DNA of 64,000 nt from Actinophytocola oryzae. GTDB lineage: Bacteria; Actinomycetota; Actinomycetes; Mycobacteriales; Pseudonocardiaceae. Below, piece after piece: positions 56,437 to 63,982 of the stretch. The stretch lies in NCBI RefSeq assembly GCF_004364325.1, contig NZ_SOCP01000012.1, positions 229,095 to 293,094 of the forward strand, in the 5' to 3' direction. Each line of letters begins with the position of its first letter. Position 1 is the stretch's first letter. The notes under the pieces are model-generated. The model saw nothing but the letters and a program-made list of their open reading frames with translations, did not search any database and had not been told where the DNA came from. Both the position numbers and the translations under genes were made by a program.

Positions 56437-57495
56437 GTGCTGATTTCTCAGCGGCCCTCGCTCGGCGAGGAGCCGGTCAACGAGACACGCTCCCGGTTCA
56501 CCATCGAGCCGCTGGAGCCGGGCTTCGGCTACACGCTCGGCAACTCGCTGCGCCGCACGCTCCTGTCGTCGATTCCCGGTGCCTCCGTGACGAGCATCCG
56601 CATCGACGGCGTGCTGCACGAGTTCACCACCGTGCCGGGCGTGAAGGAAGACGTCACCGACATCATCCTCAACCTCAAGGAGCTGGTCGTCAGCTCCGAG
56701 GAGGACGAGCCGGTCACGATGTACCTGCGCAAGCAGGGCCCCGGCGAGGTCACCGCCGGTGACATCGTGCCGCCGGCCGGTGTCACGGTCCACAACCCGG
56801 ACCTGCACATCGCCACCCTGAACGGCAAGGGCAAGCTCGAGATCGAGCTGGTCGTCGAGCGCGGTCGCGGCTACGTGCCTGCCGTGCAGAACAAGCAGGC
56901 AGGCGCCGAGATCGGCCGCATCCCGGTCGACTCGATCTACTCGCCGGTGCTGCGGGTCACCTACAAGGTCGAGGCGACGCGTGTCGAGCAGCGCACCGAC
57001 TTCGACCGGCTGATCCTCGACGTCGAGACGAAGCCCTCGATCACCCCGCGGGACGCCGTCGCGTCGGCCGGCAAGACGCTGGTCGAGCTGTTCGGCCTCG
57101 CCCGCGAGCTCAACGTGGACGCCGAGGGGATCGAGATCGGTCCGTCGCCGCAGGAGGCGGACACCATCGCCGCCTACGCGATGCCGATCGAGGACCTCGA
57201 CCTCACCGTGCGTTCGTACAACTGCCTCAAGCGCGAGGGCATCCACACCGTGGGTGAGCTGGTGTCGCGCAGCGAGGCGGACCTGCTGGACATCCGCAAC
57301 TTCGGCGCGAAGTCGATCGACGAGGTCAAGATGAAGCTCGTCGGCCTCGGTCTCGCACTGAAGGACAGCCCGCCCGGGTTCGACCCGACCACCGCCGCCT
57401 CGGACTACGCGAGCGAAGGCTGGTCCTCGGACAGCGGTGTTGCGGACGCCAGCCACGATGATGGCCAGGACTACGCGGAGACGGAGCAGCTGTAA
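56437..57495 (+). CDS. rpoA: DNA-directed RNA polymerase subunit alpha
   Basis: 352 residues from GTG 56437, after AAAGGAACAAG. N-terminal dimerisation domain (IEPLEPGFGYTLGNSLRRTL), linker, and C-terminal domain for UP elements and activators (LDLTVRSYNCLKREGIHTVG). The tail beyond about residue 315 is acidic and Ser/Asp-rich. The stop shares one base with rplQ (TAATG). Confidence 0.99.
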   Translation: MLISQRPSLGEEPVNETRSRFTIEPLEPGFGYTLGNSLRRTLLSSIPGASVTSIRIDGVLHEFTTVPGVKEDVTDIILNLKELVVSSEEDEPVTMYLRKQGPGEVTAGDIVPPAGVTVHNPDLHIATLNGKGKLEIELVVERGRGYVPAVQNKQAGAEIGRIPVDSIYSPVLRVTYKVEATRVEQRTDFDRLILDVETKPSITPRDAVASAGKTLVELFGLARELNVDAEGIEIGPSPQEADTIAAYAMPIEDLDLTVRSYNCLKREGIHTVGELVSRSEADLLDIRNFGAKSIDEVKMKLVGLGLALKDSPPGFDPTTAASDYASEGWSSDSGVADASHDDGQDYAETEQL

Positions 57496-58223
57496 TGCCC
57501 ACGCCAACGAAGGGCGCCCGCCTGGGCGGCTCGCCGGCCCACGAGCGGCTGATGCTGGCAAACCTTGCCACATCGCTGTTCGAGCACGGCCGGATCCACA
57601 CCACCCAGGCCAAGGCCAAGAAGCTGCGGCCGTACGCGGAGCGCCTGATCACCAAGGCGAAGAAGGGTGACCTCCACAACCGGCGCCAGATCATGCAGGT
57701 CATCCACGACCCGTCGATCGTGCACCGGCTCGTCACCGAGATCGGCCCGCACTTCGCCGACCGCAACGGTGGCTACACCCGGATCCTGAAGACGCTCCCG
57801 CGCAAGGGCGACAACGCCCCCATGGCGATCATCGAGCTGGTGCAGGAGAAGACGGTCACCGCCGAGGCAGAGGCCGCGCGCAAGACCCGGTTCGCCAAGG
57901 ACGAGAAGAAGTCCGAGTCGACCGCGGCGACCGAGGCCGCCGACGAGACCGCGACCGAGGCCGTGGCCGACGACGCGGACGTCGACGTGGAGGAGAGCGA
58001 GTCGGACGACGAGCACCCCTTCGGCGCGGGCAGCCACGCCCCGCTGGAGGACGGCTCGCAGCCCGAGGGCTTCCCGATCAAGGGCAACGCCAACTCGATG
58101 CTGTTCCACGACGAGGAGTCGTCGCACTACTCGCAGACCGAGGCCGACGTGTGGTTCGCGACGGCAGAGGACGCGGAGGCCGCCGGCTACAGCCGGCCCA
58201 AGAGCCAGGACGACGAGTCCTGA
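57495..58223 (+). CDS. rplQ: 50S ribosomal protein L17 with long C-terminal extension
   Basis: 242 residues, about twice the bacterial core. Residues 1-120 are canonical L17 (SPAHERLMLANLATSLFEHG; ARLITKAK-type AERLITKAKKGDLHNRRQIM). Residues 121-185 are acidic and Ala-rich. Residues about 189-236 look folded (QPEGFPIKGNANSML, then EADVWFATAEDAEAAGY), a small module that I recall at the ends of other actinobacterial proteins. It is the last gene of the alpha operon. A perfect hairpin lies 15 nt after the stop. Confidence 0.97.
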   Translation: MPTPTKGARLGGSPAHERLMLANLATSLFEHGRIHTTQAKAKKLRPYAERLITKAKKGDLHNRRQIMQVIHDPSIVHRLVTEIGPHFADRNGGYTRILKTLPRKGDNAPMAIIELVQEKTVTAEAEAARKTRFAKDEKKSESTAATEAADETATEAVADDADVDVEESESDDEHPFGAGSHAPLEDGSQPEGFPIKGNANSMLFHDEESSHYSQTEADVWFATAEDAEAAGYSRPKSQDDES

Positions 58224-58237
58224 CTGGTCTTTCCACG

Positions 58238-58273
58238 GACGAGCCCGCCACCTTGGAAGGTGGCGGGCTCGTC
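58238..58273 (+). terminator. Perfect hairpin after rplQ, overlapping the truA start
   Basis: 17-bp arms 58238-58254 and 58257-58273 separated by GG. It follows the rplQ stop by 14 nt and contains the likely truA TTG start (58253), so it may both terminate rplQ transcripts and limit truA translation. Confidence 0.75.
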
Positions 58274-59050
58274 CGCTTCCAGCTGGGGATCGCCTACGAC
58301 GGTACGGACTTCTCGGGCTGGGCCCGCCAACCCGAGCGTCGCACGGTGTGCGCGGTCATCGAGGACACCCTGTCGATGGTGCTGCGCCACGACGTCCGCC
58401 TGACCGTCGCGGGCCGCACCGACGCCGGGGTGCACGCGTCCGGCCAGGTCGCCCACACTGATCTGCCCGCCGCCCCGGACCTGAACCGCCTGGCGCGGGC
58501 CCTGCCCCCGGACGTGCGGATCCTGTCGATCCAGCCGGCCCCCGAGGGTTTCGACGCCCGCTTCTCCGCGGTCCGCAGGCACTACCGCTACCGCGTGTGC
58601 GACCAGCAGTGGTCAGCGGATCCGTTGCGCCGCAACGACACCGTGACGTGGCCGCGTCCACTGGACGTCGACGCCCTGAACGAGGCGTCCCGGCTTCTGG
58701 TGGGCCTCAACGACTTCGTGGCGTTCTGCCGCCGACGCGAGGGCGCCACGACCATCCGCGACCTGCAACGCCTGCACTGGACACGCACCGGCACGCTCGT
58801 CGAGGCCGAGGTGTCGGCCGACGCCTTCTGCCACTCGATGGTCCGCAGCCTCGTCGGCGCCCTGCTGGCCGTCGGCGAGGGCCGCAAACCGGCCGAATGG
58901 CCCGCCTCACTGCTGAAGGCGGAGACCCGCCCCAGCACGGTCACCGTCGCCCCGGCCCACGGGCTGACCCTCGTCGGCGTGGACTACCCGCCGCCGGACC
59001 TGCTGGCCGCGCGGGCCGAACAGACCCGCAACCTCCGCGAGCACCCCTAG
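58253..59050 (+). CDS. truA: tRNA pseudouridine synthase A
   Basis: 265 residues from TTG 58253. It modifies U38-U40 in the tRNA anticodon arm. QLGIAYDGTDFSGWARQPE starts the conserved domain, and GRTDAGVHASGQVAH carries the catalytic Asp. No ATG or GTG exists near the expected start; the alternatives are CTG 58220, overlapping the rplQ stop as CTGA, or GTG 58151 deep inside rplQ. Position after rplQ is conserved in actinobacteria. The stop shares a CTAG with the convergent RibD-like gene. Confidence 0.93.
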   Translation: MEGGGLVRFQLGIAYDGTDFSGWARQPERRTVCAVIEDTLSMVLRHDVRLTVAGRTDAGVHASGQVAHTDLPAAPDLNRLARALPPDVRILSIQPAPEGFDARFSAVRRHYRYRVCDQQWSADPLRRNDTVTWPRPLDVDALNEASRLLVGLNDFVAFCRRREGATTIRDLQRLHWTRTGTLVEAEVSADAFCHSMVRSLVGALLAVGEGRKPAEWPASLLKAETRPSTVTVAPAHGLTLVGVDYPPPDLLAARAEQTRNLREHP

Positions 59051-59607
59051 GCCGCGACCCGGTAGCGCAGGTGGGTCGCCATCCCGCGCACTGGCGTTCC
59101 CTCGGGGACCAGCTCGGCTCGCTCCCCGTCGAACAGCGGTGTGCCCGCCCCGAGGAGGAACGGGGCGACGTGGAGGTGGAGCTCGTCCAGCACGCCCGCG
59201 CCGAGCAGCTGCCTGGCGACATCGGCGCCCTGCACCAGCACGTCCTTGTCGCCCGCGGCCTGTCTGGCGCGCCGAACCGCCTCGTCCAGCCCCACGAAGG
59301 CGAACGTGCCGCCGTTGTCGCCGAGGAGGTCCTCCCGCAACCGGTGGGTCACCACGAAACTGGGTACACCGGGCCACGGCGTCCCGCCCCACGGGCCGAC
59401 GCCGAGATCGAAGGTGCGCCGCCCGATGATGGTGGCGCCGACGCGCTCGTCCACCTCCCTGCGCATCGCGGCGTCGGTCTCCCCGCCGTCGAACATCCAC
59501 GAGTGGAGGCGTTCGCCGCCGTCACCCATCGGTTCCGCCGCCCGCACGTCGGGTCCGGCCGAGAACCCGTCCAGGGAAACCGACACGTCCAGCACGATCC
59601 TGTTCAT
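59047..59607 (-). CDS. RibD C-terminal/dihydrofolate-reductase-like protein
   Basis: 186 residues from ATG 59607. RIVLDVSVSLDGFSAGPDVR at the start, then GATIIGRRTFDLGVGPWGGT and LVQGADVARQLLGAGVLDEL, are typical of the stand-alone RibD_C/DHFR-like reductases, which bind NADPH and whose substrates are mostly unknown. Cytosolic. It is convergent with truA; the two stop codons overlap in CTAG 59047-59050. Confidence 0.88.
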   Translation of the reverse strand: MNRIVLDVSVSLDGFSAGPDVRAAEPMGDGGERLHSWMFDGGETDAAMRREVDERVGATIIGRRTFDLGVGPWGGTPWPGVPSFVVTHRLREDLLGDNGGTFAFVGLDEAVRRARQAAGDKDVLVQGADVARQLLGAGVLDELHLHVAPFLLGAGTPLFDGERAELVPEGTPVRGMATHLRYRVAA

Positions 59608-59693
59608 CGCGACCCTCCGGCTCAGCTCGGCGCCGCCTCCCGGCGCCGTCACGGAGTAGTCGGAGCCGTGCCGCCCGTCTCGACACGGAGGCG

Positions 59694-60092
59694 TCAGGGC
59701 CGGTCGCGCCACTGTTCGCGGTAGCGGCGTTGCTCCTCGGCGTTGGCCTCGGCGTCCCTCGCGCGGCGGGTGGCCGAGGCGTGTCCCGGCGGGTAGCCGT
59801 ACCTGACGAGCCGGGCGTCCACGCTCTCCATCGCGTTGGCCACCGCGAGCCGCAGGCTGACGAGCACGCCGAGCAGGATCGCGCCGAGGGCGATCGGCCA
59901 CGAGCCGCCCGTGAGCACCAGCACGGCCAGCAGCACCGCGAAGACCGGTGCGAGCCACACGAGAGGCCGCAGCAGCGCGCGAACCAGCCAGGTCCTGCAC
60001 GTCGCGTCGTGCAGGACCCAGTCGCGGTAGCGGTCCGGGAGCCTGCCGCCGTACTGGTAGTACAGCCACAGCACCGGGTTCGGGCGTCTCAC
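59694..60092 (-). CDS. DUF5313-type membrane protein
   Basis: 132 residues from GTG 60092; longer frames upstream have poor character. RRPNPVLWLYYQYGGRLPDR, then YRDWVLHDATCRTWLVRALL, followed by two hydrophobic segments (LVWLAPVFAVLLAVLVL and IALGAILLGVLVSLRLAV) and a charged C-terminus, match the small DUF5313 membrane proteins of actinobacteria. No function is known. Confidence 0.75.
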   Translation of the reverse strand: MRRPNPVLWLYYQYGGRLPDRYRDWVLHDATCRTWLVRALLRPLVWLAPVFAVLLAVLVLTGGSWPIALGAILLGVLVSLRLAVANAMESVDARLVRYGYPPGHASATRRARDAEANAEEQRRYREQWRDRP

Positions 60093-60154
60093 CGCCGCCG
60101 ATCCTAGGGCGCCGCCAGGGACACCGCGGCGACCCTGTGTCCGCGCCAGGCGGA

Positions 60155-60385
60155 TCACGGATGTTCTCGCGGCTCGCGCCCCACCAGGTGCAGGCAGCCG
60201 ACCACGACACCGCCGACCGCGGCGGTCCACAGCCACCACGGCCCGTCGAAGCCGCCGATGATGCCGACGAGGAGCCAGACCGTGAACTCGACGAGCAGCA
60301 CCGAGAGCCAGAGCGCGGTCACGACCCGCTTGGCCGTCGTCGGCTTGTCGGTCGGCTGGAGAACCTGCTCGAAGTAGTCCTGCAT
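60155..60385 (-). CDS. Small two-helix membrane protein divergent from TetR
   Basis: 76 residues from ATG 60385; ATG 60406 or 60421 would lengthen it to 83 or 88. MQDYFEQVLQPTDKPTTAKR is followed by two hydrophobic stretches (LWLSVLLVEFTVWLLVGII; WWLWTAAVGGVVVGCLHLV). It is divergent from the TetR gene with a candidate operator between them, which suggests it is the repressor's target. Function unknown. Confidence 0.62.
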   Translation of the reverse strand: MQDYFEQVLQPTDKPTTAKRVVTALWLSVLLVEFTVWLLVGIIGGFDGPWWLWTAAVGGVVVGCLHLVGREPREHP

Positions 60386-60418
60386 GGTCGTCGCACCCCG
60401 GTCCATATCTGTGAATGA

Positions 60419-60433
60419 CATGAACAGTTTATG
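60419..60433. promoter_or_regulatory. Candidate TetR operator
   Basis: CATGAACAGTTTATG is an imperfect palindrome (CATRAA-CAG-TTTATG) in the gap between the divergent small membrane gene and the TetR gene. It is AT-rich against a GC-rich background, as many TetR sites are. Confidence 0.4.
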
Positions 60434-60488
60434 ATCGGCACAGTTCTCGGGCGATGGGGCGAGCAGGCACGACGAAGGGGGGACCAGC

Positions 60489-61214
60489 ATGCTTGACAGG
60501 GCGGGAGAGTCTCCGTTGACGCACGGCCTGGCCCTGGTCTGGGGCTTCCCGCCCGCGCCGAGGCGCGGCCCGAAGCCGGCCCACACGGTCGCGGAGATCG
60601 TCGCCGCCGCGATGGCGCTGGCCGACGGGGAGGGCGTGGCAGGCCTGTCGCTGCCGAGGATCGCGCGCAGGCTGGACCTGACCCCCACCGCGCTGTACCG
60701 GTACGTCAGCTGCAAGGACGAGCTGGTGCTGCTGCTGTTGGACGCGGGTGTCGGCCCGCCGCCCGAGCTGCCGGACACGTGGCGCGAGGGTGCCTCGGCG
60801 TGGGTGCGGTCGCTGATCGCCCGCTACGGGGCACACCCGTGGCTGGTCGACCTGCCGATCCGGGGCGCCCCGGTGACGCCGAACCTGTTGGCGTGGCTGG
60901 AGAGTCTGCTGCGGGTGCTGGGTGGGACCGGTCTGCCGCCCGGTGACCAGCTGTCCTGCGCGATGCTGCTCGACGGGTACGCCAGGAGCATCGCAGCACT
61001 GGCGCGGGACCTCGCGGCGAGCGAGGCGTCACCGGTCCAGTCACCCGAGGTGGTCGGCTTCCTGTACCCACTGCTGGCCGAACGCGGCTACCCGCTGCTC
61101 GCCGGGATGCTCGTGAGCGGCGCGTACGCGGACAGCCCGACCGGTCCGGACGTCGAGTTCGGCCTGGCGCGCGTGCTGGACGGCATCGCGCGCCTGGTCG
61201 ACGGGACAGGCTGA
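60489..61214 (+). CDS. TetR-family transcriptional repressor
   Basis: 241 residues from ATG 60489, preceded by AAGGGGGGA. The helix-turn-helix lies at about 33-80 (AEIVAAAMALADGEGVAGLS, RIARRLDLTPTALYRYVSCK). The C-terminal ligand domain is of the TetR_C type (LLDGYARSIAALARDLAASE). It probably controls the divergent small membrane gene and itself; the inducer is unknown. Its stop lies in the 5' arm of the downstream terminator. Confidence 0.88.
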   Translation: MLDRAGESPLTHGLALVWGFPPAPRRGPKPAHTVAEIVAAAMALADGEGVAGLSLPRIARRLDLTPTALYRYVSCKDELVLLLLDAGVGPPPELPDTWREGASAWVRSLIARYGAHPWLVDLPIRGAPVTPNLLAWLESLLRVLGGTGLPPGDQLSCAMLLDGYARSIAALARDLAASEASPVQSPEVVGFLYPLLAERGYPLLAGMLVSGAYADSPTGPDVEFGLARVLDGIARLVDGTG

Positions 61215-61243
61215 GGGGCCCCGCCGAGCACGGGGCCCCTCAG
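61211..61243. terminator. Terminator between TetR and subtilase genes
   Basis: Perfect 13-bp arms 61211-61223 and 61231-61243 around CCGAGCA. It overlaps the TetR stop codon and can also serve the convergent protease gene ending at 61257. Confidence 0.88.
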
Positions 61244-61256
61244 CTTCCTCGTCACC

Positions 61257-62816
61257 TCAGAGGTCGAGGGTCCAGCTGTCGATGAAGCCCGTGTCGACGG
61301 AGGCCGCGTCGCGGACCCGCAGGTTCCACGTGCCGTTGGCGGTCTCGCTCGACAGGTTCACGGTGTAGGTCTGGTTGATGTTGTCCGTGCTGCCGCCCGC
61401 ACGGTTGTGCAGGTTGTACAGCGTGCCGTCCGGCGCGACGAGGTCGACGATCAGGTCACCGATGTAGGTGTGCTGGATCTGCACGGCCACGGTCGAGCCG
61501 TTGCTCGCCGTGCCGGAGCAGCCCGAGATGGTGATGGGGCTGTTCACGGTCGAGTTGTCGTTGATGGTGAAGTTGTTCGCGTTGGTCGCCGCGGGGCAGG
61601 GGCCGTTGGTCGGCGGGGGCTCGTTGGCGTCCGGGCCCGTGTACAGCAGCTTGTTCGGCGAGCCGCCGCCCGGGTTGGAGACCCGGCCGTTGGACGCGGC
61701 GGCCGTCAGGGCGGCGCTCACGTCGGCGGGGAGCGCCGTGGGGTGGTCGGCCAGGTACAGCGCCGCGCCGCCCGCAACGTGCGGCGTCGCCATCGACGTG
61801 CCGCTGATCGTGTTCGTGCCGCCGTTGAGCCAGTCGGAGGTGATGCCCTCGCCAGGCGCGAAGATGTCGGTGCAGCTGCCGAAGTTCGAGAACGAGGCAC
61901 GTGCGTCGGTGCGGGTGGTCGCGTTCACCGTGATCGCGGCGGGCACGCGGGCCGGGGAGAAGCCGCAGGCGTCGGCGTTCGAGTTGCCGGACGCGATCGC
62001 GTAGGTGACCTGTCCGTTGGAGATCGACCGCGCGACGGCCGCGTCGAGGACGCTGTCGGCGCCGCCGCCGAGGCTCATGTTCGCCACGGCAGGCTTGATC
62101 GCGTTCGCGGTCACCCAGTCGATGCCCGCGACGACCTGTGCAGTGGTGCCGGAGCCCTGGTTGTTCAGCACGCGGACCGCGACGAGGGACACGCCCTTGG
62201 CCACACCGTGGGCGTTGCCGCCGATGGTGCCCGCGACGTGCGAGCCGTGGCCGTTGCCGTCGTCGGCCGTGCCGCCGTCGATGGCGTCGAAGCCACTCGA
62301 CATCCGGCCGCCGTAGTCGGGGTGGTCGAGGTCCGCACCCGTGTCGATGATGTACGCGTGCACGTTGCTCGCGGTCGTCGAGTACGAGTACAGGTTGTTC
62401 AGCGGCAGGTCACGCTGGTCGATGCGGTCGAGGCCCCACGAAGGCGGGTTCGTCTGGTCGGTGGTCAGCGACAGCACCTGGTTCTGCTGCACCATCGCGA
62501 CGTCGGGGTCGGCGGCGAGCTGCTTGGCCTGCTGCTCGCTCATCGAGGCCGCGAAGCCGTCGAAGACCGCGCTGTAGCGGTTGGTGACCTTGGCGCCGAA
62601 CGACGCGGCGGTGGACTTCGCCTCCGCGGCGGCGTTGTCCTTGTAGACGACGATGTAGCTGTCGGCGACCGCTGTGGCGGAGTCGGTGCCGAGGACGTGA
62701 CCCTCCGGTGCCGCCGAGGCGGGCGCGGTCGCGACGACCGCGAGCCCGACCGCCGCGGCGGTGGCGAACCCAGCTGACAACAGCCGTCTCACTGAGACGG
62801 CACGAGGCCTGACCAT
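61257..62816 (-). CDS. Secreted subtilisin-family protease (S8, proteinase K type) with P-like domain
   Basis: 519 residues from ATG 62816. Signal peptide 1-36, inhibitor I9 prodomain about 50-115 (SYIVVYKDNAAAEAKSTAAS), catalytic domain about 125-385 with Asp158 (IIDTGADLDH), His190 (NGHGSHVAGT), oxyanion Asn278 (ASGNSN) and Ser341 (GTSMATPHVAGG). A C-terminal proprotein-convertase-type beta domain (about 400-519, HTYIGDLIVDLVAPDGTLYN) follows. It resembles aqualysin-like exported proteases. It lacks the C-terminal membrane helix of ESX mycosins. Confidence 0.95.
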   Translation of the reverse strand: MVRPRAVSVRRLLSAGFATAAAVGLAVVATAPASAAPEGHVLGTDSATAVADSYIVVYKDNAAAEAKSTAASFGAKVTNRYSAVFDGFAASMSEQQAKQLAADPDVAMVQQNQVLSLTTDQTNPPSWGLDRIDQRDLPLNNLYSYSTTASNVHAYIIDTGADLDHPDYGGRMSSGFDAIDGGTADDGNGHGSHVAGTIGGNAHGVAKGVSLVAVRVLNNQGSGTTAQVVAGIDWVTANAIKPAVANMSLGGGADSVLDAAVARSISNGQVTYAIASGNSNADACGFSPARVPAAITVNATTRTDARASFSNFGSCTDIFAPGEGITSDWLNGGTNTISGTSMATPHVAGGAALYLADHPTALPADVSAALTAAASNGRVSNPGGGSPNKLLYTGPDANEPPPTNGPCPAATNANNFTINDNSTVNSPITISGCSGTASNGSTVAVQIQHTYIGDLIVDLVAPDGTLYNLHNRAGGSTDNINQTYTVNLSSETANGTWNLRVRDAASVDTGFIDSWTLDL

Positions 62817-63064
62817 AGGTGTTTCTCCTTGTCGCAGGGCGCACGAGGTCTCAAGCCCTCACCATGGGACCTCGATTGCGTAGGGGAGATCCGGCCGTCC
62901 GCGAACGAACGACCGATGTCCACATTTGTCCGCGAAGCCCGGTGACGCAATAGAGTCACTCGTGTTCGGAGAGCCACTTATGAACACTCGCTCCACAATG
63001 TGGGAACAAGTTGGCCCGAACGGCGGCGCGAGTTGCGCCGTGTGCCGCGTGTCACATTCCTGGG
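62817..63064 (-). promoter_or_regulatory. Gene-free stretch upstream of the subtilase
   Basis: 248 nt between the unknown gene and the subtilase, both on the minus strand. A 6-bp hairpin CGGCGC/GCGCCG (63024-63029, 63035-63040) lies just after the unknown gene's stop and may be a weak terminator. The subtilase promoter must be here but is not recognised. Confidence 0.35.
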
Positions 63065-63793
63065 TTAGTCGCCTCTGCGGACGGGGCCGAGGATCTGCTG
63101 CTCCTTGGTGTTGGTGATCAGGCGCATGCGCTTCCACAGCATGTGCCCGAGTGCGATCACCTCGTCGTCGGGCAGGGTGGTCAGCTCGTGCACCATCGGC
63201 GGGGGCAGGCGCCACACGCGTGCCGCGAGCTGTGCCTGGCCGACAGGCAACCGTTGCAGCAGCACCAGATCCGCGGCGTTGGCGGTCGCGCCCGCCTGCG
63301 GGTGCATGTACGGCAGCACGTACACCGTCGTCTGCCACGGCGTGCGCGGCGGGAACAGCTCCTGCGGGGTCGGGCCGCCGTCGTGGACCACCAGCAGCGG
63401 CGCGTCCTCCGACGGGCGCGGCAGCTCGACGGGGCTGAGCCTGCGGATCTGCACGAGCGGCGCGGGACGTCCGTCGGGGCCGGTGCCCGCGGCCTTCTGC
63501 AGGACCTGCCACGAGCCGGGCCGCCCGGTCGCGACGACCACCCACGCGCCGACCGCCATGGCACGCAACGCGACCTGCCGCGCCAGGTACAGCCCGCCGA
63601 CGAGCACGAGCCGCGTCGGCGCGGGCCGCAGCGCGGAGATCGTCATCGGCTCGCCCTGCGGCGACGAGCCGAGCATCATGCCGCCCCGGTCGCCGGTGGG
63701 GCTGACCGCGTCGAGCATCGCGGGCGACATCAGGAACTCCTGCGTCAGCCCGTTGCCGGTCTGGAGATCGAGAAGCCGGGATGACTCACTCAT
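63065..63793 (-). CDS. Unknown protein at the ESX-4 position
   Basis: 242 residues from ATG 63793, which overlaps the stop of a mini-ORF (ATGA) and has GAGG upstream from the repeat. I do not recognise a family with certainty. TRLVLVGGLYLARQVALRAM and VGAWVVVATGRPGSWQVLQK suggest an alpha/beta nucleotide-binding-like region; WQTTVYVLPYMHPQAGATAN follows. No signal peptide is seen. In mycobacteria ESX-4 genes follow truA, so a type VII secretion role (for example an EccE-like part) is possible but unproven. Confidence 0.55.
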   Translation of the reverse strand: MSESSRLLDLQTGNGLTQEFLMSPAMLDAVSPTGDRGGMMLGSSPQGEPMTISALRPAPTRLVLVGGLYLARQVALRAMAVGAWVVVATGRPGSWQVLQKAAGTGPDGRPAPLVQIRRLSPVELPRPSEDAPLLVVHDGGPTPQELFPPRTPWQTTVYVLPYMHPQAGATANAADLVLLQRLPVGQAQLAARVWRLPPPMVHELTTLPDDEVIALGHMLWKRMRLITNTKEQQILGPVRRGD

Positions 63794-63930
63794 GCCGGCT
63801 CCTCGCCCGCTCCGTGCCCCCGGAACGCTCCGCAGGCTCCGCTCCACCGGCGCCCTCCGCAGGCTCCGAGCCGGCCTGAACATCGATGATTCGCTCCGCA
63901 AGCTCCGCTGATAGGACTACCTTCGTTCAT
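63790..63930 (-). CDS. Coupled mini-ORF inside repeat copy B
   Basis: 46 codons from ATG 63930, preceded by GGAGG at a good distance; its TGA overlaps the ATG of the next gene (ATGA). The product is rich in Gly, Ala, Cys and Arg, with a SGACG-like unit recurring (residues 8-12, 30-34). Residues 13-46 align with the mini-ORF at 13883-13993 with 20 of 34 identical and the same end (GAGExPA). It may be a real small protein or a by-product of a repeat that keeps genes coupled. Confidence 0.5.
   Translation of the reverse strand: MNEGSPISGACGANHRCSGRLGACGGRRWSGACGAFRGHGAGEEPA
63794..63894 (-). repeat. 101-bp dispersed repeat, copy B
   Basis: Reverse-strand counterpart of 13889-13989, same length and ungapped. 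It ends in CCGGC directly before an ATG, as copy A does. CGGAGCCTGCGGAG-type units recur at 63856-63869 and 63829-63842, with a variant (CGGAGCTTGCGGAG) just outside the core. Confidence 0.85.
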
Positions 63931-63982
63931 GGCCGGGACCTCCGGGGAACGCTTGCTTCGCTTGTCCTGCGAGGACTGTCAT
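63917..63982 (-). CDS. Second coupled mini-ORF at the window edge
   Basis: 21 codons from ATG 63982 (MTVLAGQAKQAFPGGPGHER), which overlaps a TGA (63979-63981) in another frame that could be the end of an upstream gene cut by the window edge. It overlaps the start of the 46-codon mini-ORF by 14 nt. It includes a small hairpin GTCCT-CGC-AGGAC. Its reality cannot be judged from this window. Confidence 0.3.
   Translation of the reverse strand: MTVLAGQAKQAFPGGPGHERR

Noticed and set aside
61257..62816. Subtilase as an ESX mycosin (MycP)
   Set aside because: It has an I9 prodomain and a C-terminal P-like domain and lacks the C-terminal membrane helix of mycosins.
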